A stretch of DNA of 64,000 nucleotides from Apostichopus japonicus (taxonomy: Eukaryota; Echinodermata; Holothuroidea; Aspidochirotida; Stichopodidae): the NCBI RefSeq assembly GCF_037975245.1, contig NC_092561.1:6766501-6830500 (forward strand), written 5' to 3'. The position numbers were made by a program, and so were the translations under genes. Position 1 is the stretch's first letter. Each line of letters begins with the position of its first letter. Under the pieces are notes generated by a model that worked only from the letters and a program-made list of their open reading frames with translations, did not search any database and had not been told where the DNA came from. This document shows, in pieces, positions 10,916 through 23,419 of the stretch.

Positions 10916-13900
10916 TTAATATCCACTGTAACGATCCTGAAAGATAAAAGGATGATAATATGAGTCGGGAAGAAGATGATGAGTCATCTCGGAAGAGAAC
11001 CACACTTGATAAACTTCCGATGCCAGAGCAAGAAGTTTGGTGATAGCACCAGGGGGTAGGAGCCGGTGGGGACACGAGCCCCCCCCCCACTTTTCCCCAA
11101 AATAGCAAATGTGCCCAACTGGCGAATAAAATGTGCCCCTTTGATGAAGAACCGTCTTTTGGATATCTTAAGCCTTTGTTAATTTAAATATCATATTTTC
11201 ATTATTTATTTTTAGTCTGTACATGCTATTCTTAAAATGGCATCCCATATCTTTTTGTAGCATGGTTACATGATGATAAACAATCTCAATAATTAGTATT
11301 GATAGCATACTAACACATCATATATATTCAAGTGATATGGCCGGTGTGTATCAGTTTATAGCATAACAAGTGGTGGTTGTGGAATGAGAAAATGCCCCTC
11401 TAAAGTTGTGCCCCCCCCCACTTTTGGAAGCTTCCCACCCCCCTGGATAGACCAGTTAGGATTTCTTATCATAAGCAGACATATAGCAGCAGACCTTACA
11501 CTTTGAGCTATTTAATAGTGTTAAATGTCACATCACTGGTTACTAAGAGCTAACGTTTTTGAGCTGCTCTCAAGAGCAAAGGACAGTAGCCGCTGATGCA
11601 CATTATCTGGCAATACAGGAATATGCCAGTGAAGGCTTGATTTAGCTGGTAGATTTAAAAAAAAAAGGAATTGCCATTTTGAACAGGTGGCTAAAATTGT
11701 GAAATTCTTGGCTTGTAGAAGGTGCTTTGTGTTAACAACATAATTACACCTCACCTACACAAATCAGTGACCGGTCACTGAATAAACTCATTGGACTTAA
11801 ACAAGTTTGTGAATTTGTTTCTGATGTAAGAACCTACAGTTTGATCTAGACACACACAAAAAGTATGATCTTTTATCGCCAAAAGATTATAAATCTTCCC
11901 ACAGAAATATTCTTGTTCTTTCTTGAAGAGAAGACTGACAACCGAATTCATGAGCGAAAAGAGTGGAAAGTTGCTCCTACGACTTCTTCCTCTACTCGAT
12001 AATGGCTTAGTTCTTTCACAATTTAGAAACAGGCATGAGCTTTTCCCGCGAATTCCCATGATTTCTTTTCTACCTTCGAGATTGACACCTCTCAATTTCT
12101 GTTAATTTCTAACAGCATTGTATCGTTTAATCCGTCATTCACATGTTTTTCATTACCTATGGATATCCAACCTGCAGGGGGACAAAAACTATTATCCTAA
12201 CACACGGTAGCATACACAAACTGGAGCCTATACCGCAAGTTTTGCGAAGTTCCGCAATAGTTTTTTTACCCCAGGCTCATCCCTGTAGAAATGTCCTGTC
12301 ACGTCACTAATTTCACTTGTATTGTTTTTTTTGTTGGTTTTCATCCGTCCTAAAAACAACGACAGCTTTAACTACAGATTTACGACAAACAACGTACCTG
12401 TATAGAGCTCATGATGCCAGACACTTTGCCTGCCACTGCAGAGACTCCCTCTCGCATCCCATCGCGGATCGCAGAATAATCGGATCCGCCATAATTCTGA
12501 CTTTTGGATGAGTCATCGCCGAACAGATCCGCACTTGATATACTGCCGCTGCCAGAGAAATTCTCCAATTTACTTTTAGTTTCATACTGTCCAAGAAAAA
12601 GGGGAAAAAAAGAAATCAAATGTTTTATGACAAACACAAATCTTTCCAAGTTTTTCTCAAAAGATTGAACAGGAAGTGATGGTAGAGCAAAGAAAAAAGA
12701 CCCTCTGGAAGGAGTAATCTAAAGTTATTTCTTAATTATCTAAAGTTACTACTTTAATGACCAAAAAAGGAATATATCACATCCGATACTTTTATATGCG
12801 AAAACATGGCTAGACCTTACAGTGTATTTGCTGTAGCAGTGCTGAAACGGACTGGGTAGCAGTGTTCGATTTAAACGGTGAAAAGAAACTGGTTTTGGGG
12901 AATCTTGGTCATCTCATGGAACAGCTGACTCGATTCCCTTATTTCACTTTACAGGGGTGTGGGGTATGGAAGGGGCCGGGGTTGGGGGACTAACGGATAT
13001 CTAAACATGTGTGAACTACACATGTCATGATCAGAATGAACCAAGGTGGCATTCCAGATGCAAAAAGACAAGCTTGCTGATTTTTTATATTGTTTTAAAA
13101 CCAAAAACATAGATAGGAAACTCTTTATTGCTGACATTGGAACTTACATCCAGACTCTCGTTTCCAAAAAACTGGGCAGAAGATATGGACTTGGCGCCGC
13201 TGAACCGCTTGGAGGCTTCATCGGACGGCTGAGAGTTCTCTGTGCTCTTCTTACTACGAGAGCTGCCCGGATGAAAGATTAATAAAATAAAATATAAATT
13301 AAAAACAAACGGTGACGGACATTGGATACATTGAAGAGAATCATAGGCTTAAACAAACAAGATTACTAGATTTACAGGTCAACACACTGTCCTTAGGCCC
13401 TCAATTTCTAATCTCACAGAAAAGAAAAAAGAAAGAGAAAAGTGGGTTGAAGTGTCATTTCTTTCCTGGAGATTTAAAAAAACTATGAGTTTTGATTCAT
13501 TTTATTTGCAAAAAGCATACTTTGAAATGATCTGTTGGTATATTCCCAAACTTCTCTCTGTTGCCTTTTGTTTTGTTTTGTTTCTGGTTAATTACGGAAC
13601 AGGGTTTTTACGTAAAAATGTTTAACCTAAAAGCGAAAGTGAAGGGAGTCAGTCAGTATTGTAATATGCTGTCTGGACAAAAAAAAATCCTATATTGTAA
13701 TATGCTGTCAGAAAAACAATACTATATTGTGATATGCTCTCTGGACAACAAAACAATGCTGTATTATAATATGTTGTCAGGACAACAAAACATTGCTGTA
13801 TTGTAATGTGCTATCAGAAAAACAATACTGCATTGTAATATGCTGTCAGGACAACAAAACATTGCTGTATTGTAATATGCTGTCTGGACAAAAACAATGC

Positions 13901-16900
13901 TGTATTGTAATATTCTGTCGAGACATACAAACAATGCTGTATTGTAATATGCTGTCAGGATAACAAAACAATGCTGTATTTTAATATGCTGTCAGGACAA
14001 CAAAACAATGCTGTATTGTAATATGCTTTCAGGAAAACAAAAAAATGCTGTATTGTAATATACTGTCTGAAAAACAATACTGCATTGTGATATGCTATCA
14101 GGACAACAAAATATTGCTGTATTGTGATATGCTATTAGGACAACAAAATATTGCTGTATTGTAATATGCTATCAGAAAAAAACAATACTGTCTTGTGATA
14201 TGCTGTCAGGACAACAAAACATTGCTGTATTGTGATATGCTGTCAGAAAAACAATACTGTATTGTGATATGCTGTCTGGACAACAAAACAATGCTGTATT
14301 GTAATATGCTCTCAGGACAACAAAACAATGCTGTATTGTTATATGCTGTCTGTACAAAAGAAACAATGCTGTATTGTAAAATGCTGTCTGTGAAAAAAAC
14401 AATGCTGTATTGTAATATGTTGTCTGGACAAAAGAAACAAGGCTGTATTGTAATATGCTGTCTGTCCAAAAAAAAACAACAAACTGTATTGTAATATGCT
14501 GTCAGGATAAGGGAACAGGGTTTTTACGGAAATAATTTTAACTTAAATATGGGAGTACAGGGAGCAAGTAAGTGTTACCGTGAGTCACCGCCCATGGGCT
14601 TGATACTGTCATAGCTGCTCTGTCTTGATGATTGGCTAGGTTTGTCCAGGAACTCCCAATCGTTGGAGGTATTCTTGTAGCCGTCATCTTCATCATCATC
14701 GTTAGCATCTTCGATTATAAAACTATCCTTATACCTTGTAGAAGAAATGACGGGGGAAAAAAAAGAGAACAATAATCATAAAATAGAAAGATAAAAGAAG
14801 AATGATATAAACAGAGGTGTAAAAAGATTTAAGTAATCTTCTGAATTTGGTCATCAATATCCAAAGCCTCAGAATAAAATAACCCTTGATAGATAATTCT
14901 CTAGATTTTTAAATTTTTATATAGATGATGGTTTAATTTCTAATTCAAGACATACACCATATTGTATTTGTAAAAATTTTCTTAAGGGTTAGCGCCTTAT
15001 TTGTTGTGCTCAAACAACACACGTTTTTGCCTTTTTACTCTGTAAATAAATGGAATGTTAACAAAGTGTTTCTCTATTGCACGAAGCCTGTGTCAGTAAA
15101 TATATAACAGTTACAGGACATGATATTCTTATCCAAACAGGATCTTCATCAGTACCCCACCCCCAATCCCACAACCCAACACCTGAATGCTTAATTATTC
15201 CCTGCCCCCTACAAGATCCTGCTGGTAATCAGAAAGTCAGACCCATGAGACAAATGGCAATATAATCACACACACGCGTCTTGTTTTAATTAACTGTGTA
15301 ACAGGGACACCAACCAGTTCACACATTGTACACTGAAAGTACATGCAAAGACCTCCATGTCAAACTCAAAAGATGCTCACCCCCCCACCCCCCTCCCCCA
15401 ACCCTCCACCAGCCAGCCCCTCCTAGCCCTCATATCTTCAAGCTACTATATACACAATACCATTAGATCCAAAAGTCGACGTAGAACATTTATTTTACCT
15501 CGATGAACTTCTGCTGGAATATTTTGGTTCGTAGTCATCAAAGAAATCCTGATTTCTTGCTTTCCTTCCCTTGGACTTCACCGGATTGACTTGTTCGATG
15601 GTCTGCATGTCGCTGATGGCAGAGTGTGATATTCCCCTGTAGGGGATGGGGCCAAAAAACAAAACAAACAGAGTTTAATGACCATAATTTAATTAAGTGC
15701 GAACTATAAAAACTGGGAAATATTGATAAATAATAATTCTGAAATTTTGCAGCTAACTGCTGAAATGCTTAAAACAAGTAACAAATTCATCAATATTTTT
15801 GAAAACATTTTATAAGAACAACAAATTGATCAATTTTGAGGAAAGTTTCTCACTGTTGAACAGACAGATGTTAACATTTTAACAGCACCCTAAACCATTT
15901 CCATCCCCCTGTAGAAATAATGCAATTAATATCCTGAGCAATACTCTTTATATCTCCATGGTGACGGAATTCTTACCCTCTTGATCCAAAACCCATTCCT
16001 AGTCTCTCCATCTGTTTGGCTTTGTTTGGATCTTCCTTCTTCAGTGTTTCCTCCCTCTTCTTCATTTCAATATCCATGTCCTTATATGCCAGCCTCATAG
16101 ATGCTCTTTGGTACAATAAGAGAGGGAGTAAGTTAAGTCAGTATAAGTACTTCAAGTCATTTGGGTTTAAAATTTGACCTGGCTGCTCTTTACTCTTCTT
16201 CGACGAATAACCTACTACAACTAATGACCTGACCAATGCAAGCTTTAAGGCACAGGATTATTTTATGGTTAGAAACAGAAAAAAAAGAAGGAAAGACCCT
16301 TAAGACCCACACAGGAAGCAACTCCCCCCCCCCCCCATTAACCAATTAAGGAAGAGCTGTGCATTGTAAGAGAGAAGAGGAGAAGTATCATTTTATACAT
16401 GACAGAAATCACTATTCTTTGTTCCTTCCTCAACTCACCTCCAACCACACTCATCCCTCCCCTTTGCCCCTCCCCCCTGCTTCTCCACCTCCCACTCTGC
16501 ATTTTCAAAGGACATCACAATACGTTTCCTTGGATGACCTTATCCCACAATAATTCTCCAGACTAAAGCATATTTTAATATTATTTTCTTGGTTGACAAA
16601 CTATGGAGGGAGTAAACCATTCAAATCCAGAGCGAGTTTTTAACCGGGAGCTCGGATTCGTCCGTAAATCCGATCTTCCTTGGACGTCCTTTAAATAAAC
16701 CCGTTTTTATTCAGGCGAACGTTACCCACAGGTTTATTTGCTCTCTCTGGCTTATCTTCGACAGATGCAGCCCACGACGAGGGTGTCACTCGTCCGATTG
16801 ATTTTATAACAGAGAGCTTGACGGGGGTGTTTTTTGTCGGTTTAAGTTAGATTACGGAGAGAGAGAGTCTTTCGTATAACTTACAATTTTGCTTCCTCTT

Positions 16901-19900
16901 CCTCCTTAGACTGCACCTTCTGCTTCTGCTCGTGAAACACTTTTTCTTCTCGCATCTTGTCTGCTTGCTGAGCTGCTGATTCTATCTCATCAAAGTTTGT
17001 CTTCACCTTTTGAGCCTTCAGGCCTTTCTTGACCCCAAGCTTTAAGATAAGTAGGGAGGGGGTAAAAAAAGTGTTGTTACTATCATCATCATAGCTGCTG
17101 AAAGTAATACTATTAATCACTCAGGTCCCTTTCAGAGTGTGTGTTTGTGAGTGGGTGGGGGGGGGGGGGTTGGGGGTGCAAAGTAGTGTAAACGCACACT
17201 TTGAATTCACTTTCATATTATGTCTCATTATAAAAGTTTACCAAACGAGATTCTTCACTCTTAATAGTTGAATTGCGACAGAAAACATGAAATCCACATC
17301 TCTGCTTCCATTTTAGTACTTTGGAAATCTACAGCAACAAAAACACAGAAATCTACAGGATTTGACACATTTTTAATCTGGAACCAGATAAATATATTTT
17401 CGTTTCAAAATTTTAGCATCGAGTACTTTGATTCCACTAAACATGTTCTTTTCATGGATGCTCCTTAGGCAGGGAATAAATTTAACGAAGAAATTCTGTG
17501 TTAGTAAGCTTTTGTCTCTTATAATGTACTACGATTCCTGTGTAAACCAATAAACAAAAAAAGAGAGCAATTTCGACCATTTTGCATTGCATTTTCACTT
17601 TATATTGGCTCCCCATTGAGCAACGCATTACATTCAAGGTTCTTTGTTTGATTTATAAATGTATTCATAAACAGGCCCCTGATTATTTGTGTAAGATGTT
17701 TACTAGGCGTGTTACGTCACACCGCATAAGAAGCATATCTGCTACTACTTTAAACGTTCCCACCACCAGCACAAAACAGTTTGGCAACCATGTATTTTCT
17801 GTAACTGGGGCCAGGCTGTGGAACGACTTGCCGTCTTCCGTTGCTAATCAATCCACATTTCTCTCTTTCAAAAAAGCTCTGAAGACAGTTCTCTTTAATA
17901 AGGCCTTTAAGTAATCCTCTTTTTTCTGTCTTGTTGCTATGTTTGTTCAATTGTATGTTTTGTTTTTTCCTTGTAAAGCGCCATAGAATATTGTTTTAGT
18001 TATGGCGCTATATAAATGCCTTTATATATATATATATATAGATATATATTTATTCTTTGCATAGCAGTTAACATAGCATTTTGCATAGTATTTTGCGATG
18101 CGACAATTGATAAATGATTCCCTGTTTATGGGTTGCTCACCCCTTTCTTAGCACTCTGTGGCTTTCTCTGTCCTATAGTAGACTTTCTCGGTGTCTGTTT
18201 GGCCACCACCTGAGTTGGAGAGACGCTCAAAGCTGGTTCCACATTTGGGGCACCCTCTGCTTCAGGTGCTGTGACAGAAAAAAGCAGAAAGGAAAAGATG
18301 GATATCGCACAAACAGGAAACTTTGGTCGAACGAAGAAGTATTTTATGCCCATTTTGCATTCCTTTCACATTTCAAAAACTTTTGTAGTAGGAAAAAAAA
18401 AAGTCTTAACGGCTCAAAATAGACATGGGGCATGGGTAAATGATCATTGATAAGGAGAGTGGGGTCTGAAAAAGGGGACTCAAATTTTGCTTAGGGTGTT
18501 TGACAAGGTCCTCCCATCTCCTCGTTAATATTTGCTTCTGTTTTGTTGTGAAGGCAGGGTTGGAGGGGGAGGGCATCGAAAAAGCCCAAAACTATTATCA
18601 GCTTAGGCTATCATTCTGATGGGCATTGTGTGAAATACTCACCTTTGTTCTTTTCAATAGGGAGGGGTTTACTAGAGTTCACCTTCGAAGAATCTACCGT
18701 CGACCGAGGGGCGGCGGTGCTGGGACCCTGAAATAACGACTGTCGCTCTGTGACTTCTTCGTGCTCTTCGAAAAAGTCCACCACTTTCTCTTTCGGAGAC
18801 TGGACAGCTCCGTACAACTCTAATTTCAACTGGTGAAAAAGATCAAATATGTTTACATGAGTTTGTGGATTAGTCTTCAATCATGTTTGTGGTTGGATTC
18901 TCTAATACGTATACTTGAAGTTAGAAACCACAGCTTATTAGTGGTGATGTTGTCATTGAAAGGCATTGAAGACTCGCCCCAAACCACGTGCCACCCTCTG
19001 AAAAAGTCAACTTTCTGTTGCTTGCAAGTGAAGTTTTTTTCTTGTCGCTACAAAATGCAGATGTCCAGTAATGAAATGTGATACCTTGTTATATATTATC
19101 TAGACCTGAGATGTCCATCGCTGCAATGTACACTGTGTTGTGGGTATTGACCGTAGCTGCATGTATTGACTGTACACTAGTGTCTAATTACCAATGGTAG
19201 CAAGCTGTGTGTGTATTTTCTGGGATCGATGGTGGTGTCTAACACTTCTGTTACACCTCATTCGAAACTAGCTCAGATAACCGGCATGATTTGTGCGTGA
19301 GAATTCACAATCTTTAAAGGAGCATCATTATTCCCATAAATGGCAAAAAACCTGGTGAGCTTTCTAAACTACTCCTTTGTTTTATCTTTACCTCTGTGCC
19401 GTAGGTCCTCATGGCCTGAGCTGCCAGGGATTTGATCTTGTCCTTGTACGTAGACGCTGCCCTACTGTGGTATTTGGCATTGGCGTCCTTTGTCGAGGCA
19501 CCGTGTTGTCTGAAGAATGCCGTCTGTAAGACAATTCATTTGAAAAGACTAAGCATGTTGATAGCTAGGCTACCTAACCTTCCATAAAGGCTTAAGGGTA
19601 ATTTGATCAAAGGGATACAAATGGCTCGTTTGGACAAAAAGGTCAACATTTTCTATCGATATATACCAACCAGTCCTACGGTATGTAAGAATTTTATGCT
19701 TAATGAGCAGAGCATTACATTACAGATATGTGGGCCTTTGTCGACATTTCAGAGACGGGTTACTTCCATGTTAACATTGTGATGTTGAAACTGTCCTTAC
19801 TAAAGGACGTTAGAGGGAGGCTGGTGTTGAACATCTTACAGAGATCAAAGGTTCATACTTTAAGTTCAGAAGACTTGAAAACAACTGTTGACAACTTAAT

Positions 19901-22900
19901 GGATATTAAAAGCATTCAAATTGAATTACAGTTGGCTGATCAGATAATTGGAGAGAATAACCATGGTAACATTCATATTAAGGTACAAAGATACCCCCTG
20001 GGAAAGCACTACATTTGCGGACAAGCTTACAAAGTTTTGTGACCAGTGTCTCGAGCGATCAGAAGGAAAATGATTAACACTTAAAACCTTATCTACGATC
20101 AGGCTCAGTGACATTACACCTGCTGACCCCTTCCCCATCCATTACCCCTCCTGGTATCCCATCCCCTGCCCCTCCTTTCCTCCAAAGAGAGAAGGCATAA
20201 AATAGGCTATTCAGAATACTTACGGCATTCGCATTCCCACCCACTTGCATTGCCCGTAATTGAGGCCATGTCCAGGATGTATCAAGTTCAGTTGACCTGC
20301 ATAAAAAACACAAAAAAATTCTTAGATGACATTTTATTAAAATAAAAATAAAAATAAAATATAACTGTTAGCAAACTGCTTATCTACTAGAGAGCCTGTG
20401 TAGGAAAATGTGTAAAAGTAAGTTGGCCTGACGTTTTGATCCTAGCAGGATCTTCATCAAAGGCTAAATGACAAGTAACAGTAACAGAAGGGACAAAAAC
20501 ACGCACAGAATACAGACAGGTTAATGAGCATGGTGAACACAAAGAGATAGATGTAAGGGGATTAGTAGACAAGGGATGGAGAGAAGAAAGAGACCAACAG
20601 GGGAAGAGGAGAGGTAGGAGATAAACATTTTACAAGCATTTTATTAGCAATAACAACATGGAAAATTGGAAAGTCATTCATGGGATAACTATCGGATGCG
20701 CTTGAATCGTAAAACCATGAGAAGATAAAAAAAAAAAAATCTCACACAGAAAATAACAAACCAGTTGGGTTTGCCTTCCACAAAAACATTCCACTCTTCA
20801 TCACATTTCACTCAAAGTTTTAAGGATGTTCGAATCATGGATGCAAAATTATCAAGTAGCTTGGACTTCAACAGTTAGCTTAAGCCCTGATGACAACATG
20901 CAAAGTAAGCTATTTATCTGAACTATGCAAGAGCAAAGGAATACTTAATGTTCACATTTGGTGTACATAGTAGTAGATATTGAGTTTTGACAATCTTGTT
21001 GAAATAAAATAAAAATCTTGTCCATTTTACTTACCTTATAAATGTTAGATGAACTCCAAGAGATCTGTGAACAGCAGAACAGTCTATACACAAAAATACT
21101 CCATACGTTACACTAGCCCAGGTAGGGTTCTTGGTATTACAATCAAAACATGTCTGTGGGAAAACAAAAAGCAAACAAATATTTAGCATGGGGTTCTTTT
21201 TTTCACATTATGCTAGACCCTTGACACCTAACTAACTGACACAAGGACTACAATTTGATCTATAAATTGCTCTATTTATGTTGTCATAAATTACTAAAAT
21301 TCTAAATTCTAATTTACAGCAAACAATTACTGATTGAATACATTACTGGCCCAAAGCGGTCCAATTCTGTGTAAAGTTGAGGCAACAAAGGGAGTAACTA
21401 TAGAATACCTCCCTCTCCCCCGACCCCTCTCAAACCCCCGAATATGCACCTGTGGGAACACACATATCCTAAAACAAGGAGGGTCAGTTGCAGTGAACCA
21501 AATAATCTTTGCTTAATTTAAATTATTAGCTATATCAAAATTTTCAGAAAGTTGACCCAGTCGAATGGATCTCTCTTCTTGATTGGAGGCACAATCAAAG
21601 TGGGATATCCAACCTTCATAATGATGATCAGTTAATGGTGAAGTGTACAGATATTATCGGATTTTATTATCGGATCGGATATTATCGGATCGGATATTGG
21701 CGGAGTGTATAGCCTAGTGGTTAACGCCAGCGTCTCCCAGTCATGAGATCCCCGGTTCGATTCCCCGCCGACAGCAATGTGTGTCGTCTGGCAAGGGTGT
21801 TGTTCAATAACAACTTCCCGACATGGACGTTAAATGGATGTGTGCCGAGAGATTGGCTTCGGTCAGCTTGCGAGTCTACAAGCCTCCATGGCTTCTTTCG
21901 CGAGTTCTTGCTTGCGGGAAGATCACATATACATACATTATTTTAGACGTAAGGCATAGTCATAATAAAAGCCTACATCGAAGCCTACATTTATGGAGAT
22001 TATTTCATAAAAAAATGTTTAAGTCTACTGAGCCTGAATTCTGGGTTGGGGGTGAATTCACAATCAATATTGTGATTGATTGCAGGTAGGCCCTGTCCTA
22101 TGGAGATTATTTCATGAAAAATGTTTACGTAGACTGAGCCGCCATCCTGGTGTGGAGGCTCAGTCATAATGCTGATAGAGCATGTTTTTTTTTGATAAAT
22201 GTGGTTTCAAATCAGCACGTAATATCACTAGTAAGAGAGGGGGTGTTTTGCATTTGTGTAGAATCTGAAACAGTCGTTGTACTAAACATTGTCGTCAGGT
22301 GGTAAGAACAACATTAAACCATAACACGTGGAATAAAGGTAATAGTATGGTAATGGTAGTAGTTCCTTACTTTTTTTCCTTCTCTTTTTAGACTAATATA
22401 AGAAATAGTAATTTCTCTCTTTCTTTTCTTTCCTCATTTTGGCTTCGGACATAAGAGTATTGGGACTATTGGTTTCGTCATGGTAATTTGGGTGGGGGGG
22501 GGAAGGGGTATGGACATGGAATTGACTACTTAGTTGCAGCACATTATTTGCCCTGGCAAGCAATCCTCTCCCCCCTCCCAACCCCCTTAACATGGATTTA
22601 TAATATGTTGATGGTTTACCATATTGATAAATGTTTGCTTCAACACATACAACATGAAAGAAGGAAAAGGACCAGGCTCATGCTTTTTTATCAAATTTTT
22701 AATGGCCTAGTTGCAGTCCCAAACGAGACTAATCCCTTCTTGAAACCAGGGAGATGTGGCCGCTGTACTCAAATTCCACATAATCATGGTGCTTTTCAGT
22801 ATAGTTTCTATCCTAGGATTATAAAAGACTGGAATACGCAATCCTTGGCCGTTAAGGAGAGCCCCAGTCTTCAGGTGTTTAAAATTTGCCCACGCATTGT

Positions 22901-23419
22901 TACTAGCACTGCTGCGCTTCATAGTACCAACATCCTCGTTGTGATACCCGAGAGGGGTTTTTAACGAGTATATACCAAGCAGAAACATATATAGTTTGTC
23001 TAAATGTAAATCACAAATACTAAGCTTTAATGAATATCATGTCGGTACTTCACAAACTAATTACTATGCCTAGTCTTTGTGTACGTTGGAATTCTTGTTA
23101 AAACACAGCCTAGGCTATGCCTAGCCTAGTACTAATAAGTAATATTATTAGTTACAGTTGGCTACGCTTGGTAGCAAAGTTACAGCTGGCACGTACAACC
23201 ATAACATAACGTGTCGTTACTGTAACGTTAGGCTTCGTCATTACAATGTCGTTCTTAAAAACGTAAAGCAAATCACTATAAAACAAACTGAAGATTAAAA
23301 AACACGAACTTATGTCATAACTGAATATAACACGCTTCAATTTGACTCACTTTATTAGTTTGAACAGAACGTAGCCTTTTGAAGATAGTCTTGATGTCTT
23401 GTGCGCCGGGCGCAGCCAT
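10916..23419 (-). CDS. ARFGAP2: ADP-ribosylation factor GTPase-activating protein 2/3 (ARFGAP2/3)
   Basis: Exons: 23351-23419, 21035-21153, 20224-20296, 19392-19523, 18643-18829, 18141-18268, 16885-17039, 15977-16105, 15499-15636, 14579-14734, 13148-13262, 12398-12586, 10916-10936. They join in phase into 536 aa; human ARFGAP2 has about 520. The ArfGAP zinc finger is C25-x2-C28-x16-C45-x2-C48, followed by H52-R53, the expected catalytic arginine, and RSLGVHL and QVGGNANA blocks. The middle has the basic coatomer-binding stretch (KKGLKAQKV, about 240-250) and SMRLAY plus [11 protein letters not shown] in a charged coiled region. The C-terminus has two ISS repeats ([11 protein letters not shown] near 455, [11 protein letters not shown] near 483) and ends SSIQDRYSGY, as in ARFGAP2/3. 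The family stimulates GTP hydrolysis on Arf1 at the Golgi as part of the COPI cycle. ARFGAP2 and ARFGAP3 cannot be told apart here; this is probably the single invertebrate co-orthologue. Most donors are GTRAGT-like; exon 10 uses a weaker GTAACA. Confidence 0.94.
10978..11027 (-). pseudogene. Degenerate duplicate of part of ARFGAP exon 12
   Basis: On the minus strand this intronic segment aligns with exon 12 at about 12507-12557, with about 8 differences in 50 bases by eye. It preserves the ISS-repeat wording: [14 protein letters not shown] against [14 protein letters not shown]. It lies 40 bp upstream of the 21-nt terminal exon. Without its own acceptor and donor it is probably a decaying partial exon duplication, although use as an alternative exon cannot be excluded. 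Confidence 0.6.
11050..11445 (-). mobile_element. hAT-like MITE (family N2), copy 1, in the last ARFGAP intron
   Basis: The ends are CAGGGGGTAGGAG and CCACCCCCCTG. Flanking 8-mers GATAGCAC (11042-11049) and GATAGACC (11446-11453) look like a decayed 8-bp target-site duplication. The body matches the copy at 40728-41159 in opposite orientation, including blocks such as ATGGCATCCCATATCTTTTT and GGCCGGTGTGTATC. It is 396 bp without a coding frame. Confidence 0.75.
13597..14574. repeat. 36-bp minisatellite array B with flanking direct repeats, ARFGAP intron 10
   Basis: The core at about 13660-14505 has some two dozen units of ACAATGCTGTATTGTAATATGCTGTC plus a variable AGGACAACAAA or TGGACAAAAA link. 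Unit length is 35-38 bp. Both sides carry related 60-bp sequences (GGAACAGGGTTTTTACG then a diverging AA/TTTAACYTAAA block, at 13596 and 14513). It fills most of the 1.3-kb intron between exons 10 and 11. Open frames through it are repeat artefacts. Confidence 0.9.
17582..18050 (+). mobile_element. 5'-truncated LINE 3' end (reverse transcriptase C-terminus)
   Basis: The frame at 17582-17914 reads through [19 protein letters not shown], then QAPDYL, then [12 protein letters not shown], ending in a lysine/phenylalanine-rich tail. This is the familiar C-terminal region of Jockey/CR1-group non-LTR retrotransposon polyproteins. It has no upstream reverse transcriptase catalytic core, so it is 5'-truncated. 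The 3' UTR ends with a GGCGCTATATAAATGCC tail leading into an AT microsatellite. It lies antisense in the ARFGAP intron between exons 6 and 7. Confidence 0.85.
18956..19317 (-). mobile_element. TTAA-type MITE (family P), copy 4, in ARFGAP intron 4
   Basis: This is a reverse-orientation copy. Its right-end terminal repeat (AGGCATTGAAGACTCGCCCC) is intact. Its left end is eroded, but CCGGCAT and CTTTAA remain. One flank is TTGA instead of TTAA, the other TTAA. It carries the GGGTGGCACGTGG subterminal variant also visible in the composite copy at 59871. It ends 75 bp from exon 4. Confidence 0.75.
20371..20630. repeat. Dispersed repeat family R, longest copy
   Basis: It starts with GCAAACTGCTTATCTACT and contains TTGGCCTGACGTTTTGATC, then CTAGCAGGATCTTCATCAAA, then GGCTAAATGACAAGTAACAG. 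The last two blocks recur at 53215-53280. The core is nearly self-complementary. The rest is purine-rich. No coding frame. It lies in the ARFGAP intron between exons 2 and 3. Confidence 0.6.
21699..21960 (+). mobile_element. tRNA-derived SINE, copy 1
   Basis: The head has Pol III promoter words: box A-like TAGCCTAGTGGTTAACG and box B GGTTCGATTCC at tRNA-like spacing. The tail (GACGTTAAATGGATGTG, then CTTCGGTCAGCTTGCG, then CGCGAGTTCTTGCTTGCGGG) is shared with the reverse copy at 48866-49100. It sits in ARFGAP intron 1, just after short ATTATCGGATCGG repeats. Confidence 0.75.
22593..22964 (+). mobile_element. 5'-truncated LINE 3' end, second family
   Basis: The frame contains [20 protein letters not shown], then [17 protein letters not shown], then a leucine-rich stretch. 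These are typical C-terminal wordings of non-LTR retrotransposon reverse transcriptase proteins. The catalytic core is missing. It differs clearly from the LINE tail at 17582. It lies in ARFGAP intron 1, antisense to the gene. Confidence 0.75.

Noticed and set aside
10821-11108. 95-codon minus-strand frame spanning the ARFGAP last exon
   Set aside because: It runs in a different frame from the DRYSGY exon and its middle is the exon-12 duplicate plus MITE end; not a separate gene.
13660-14505. Long open frames on both strands through the 36-bp array
   Set aside because: They follow from a repeat unit without stops in some frames; the peptides are periodic and the array sits in an intron.
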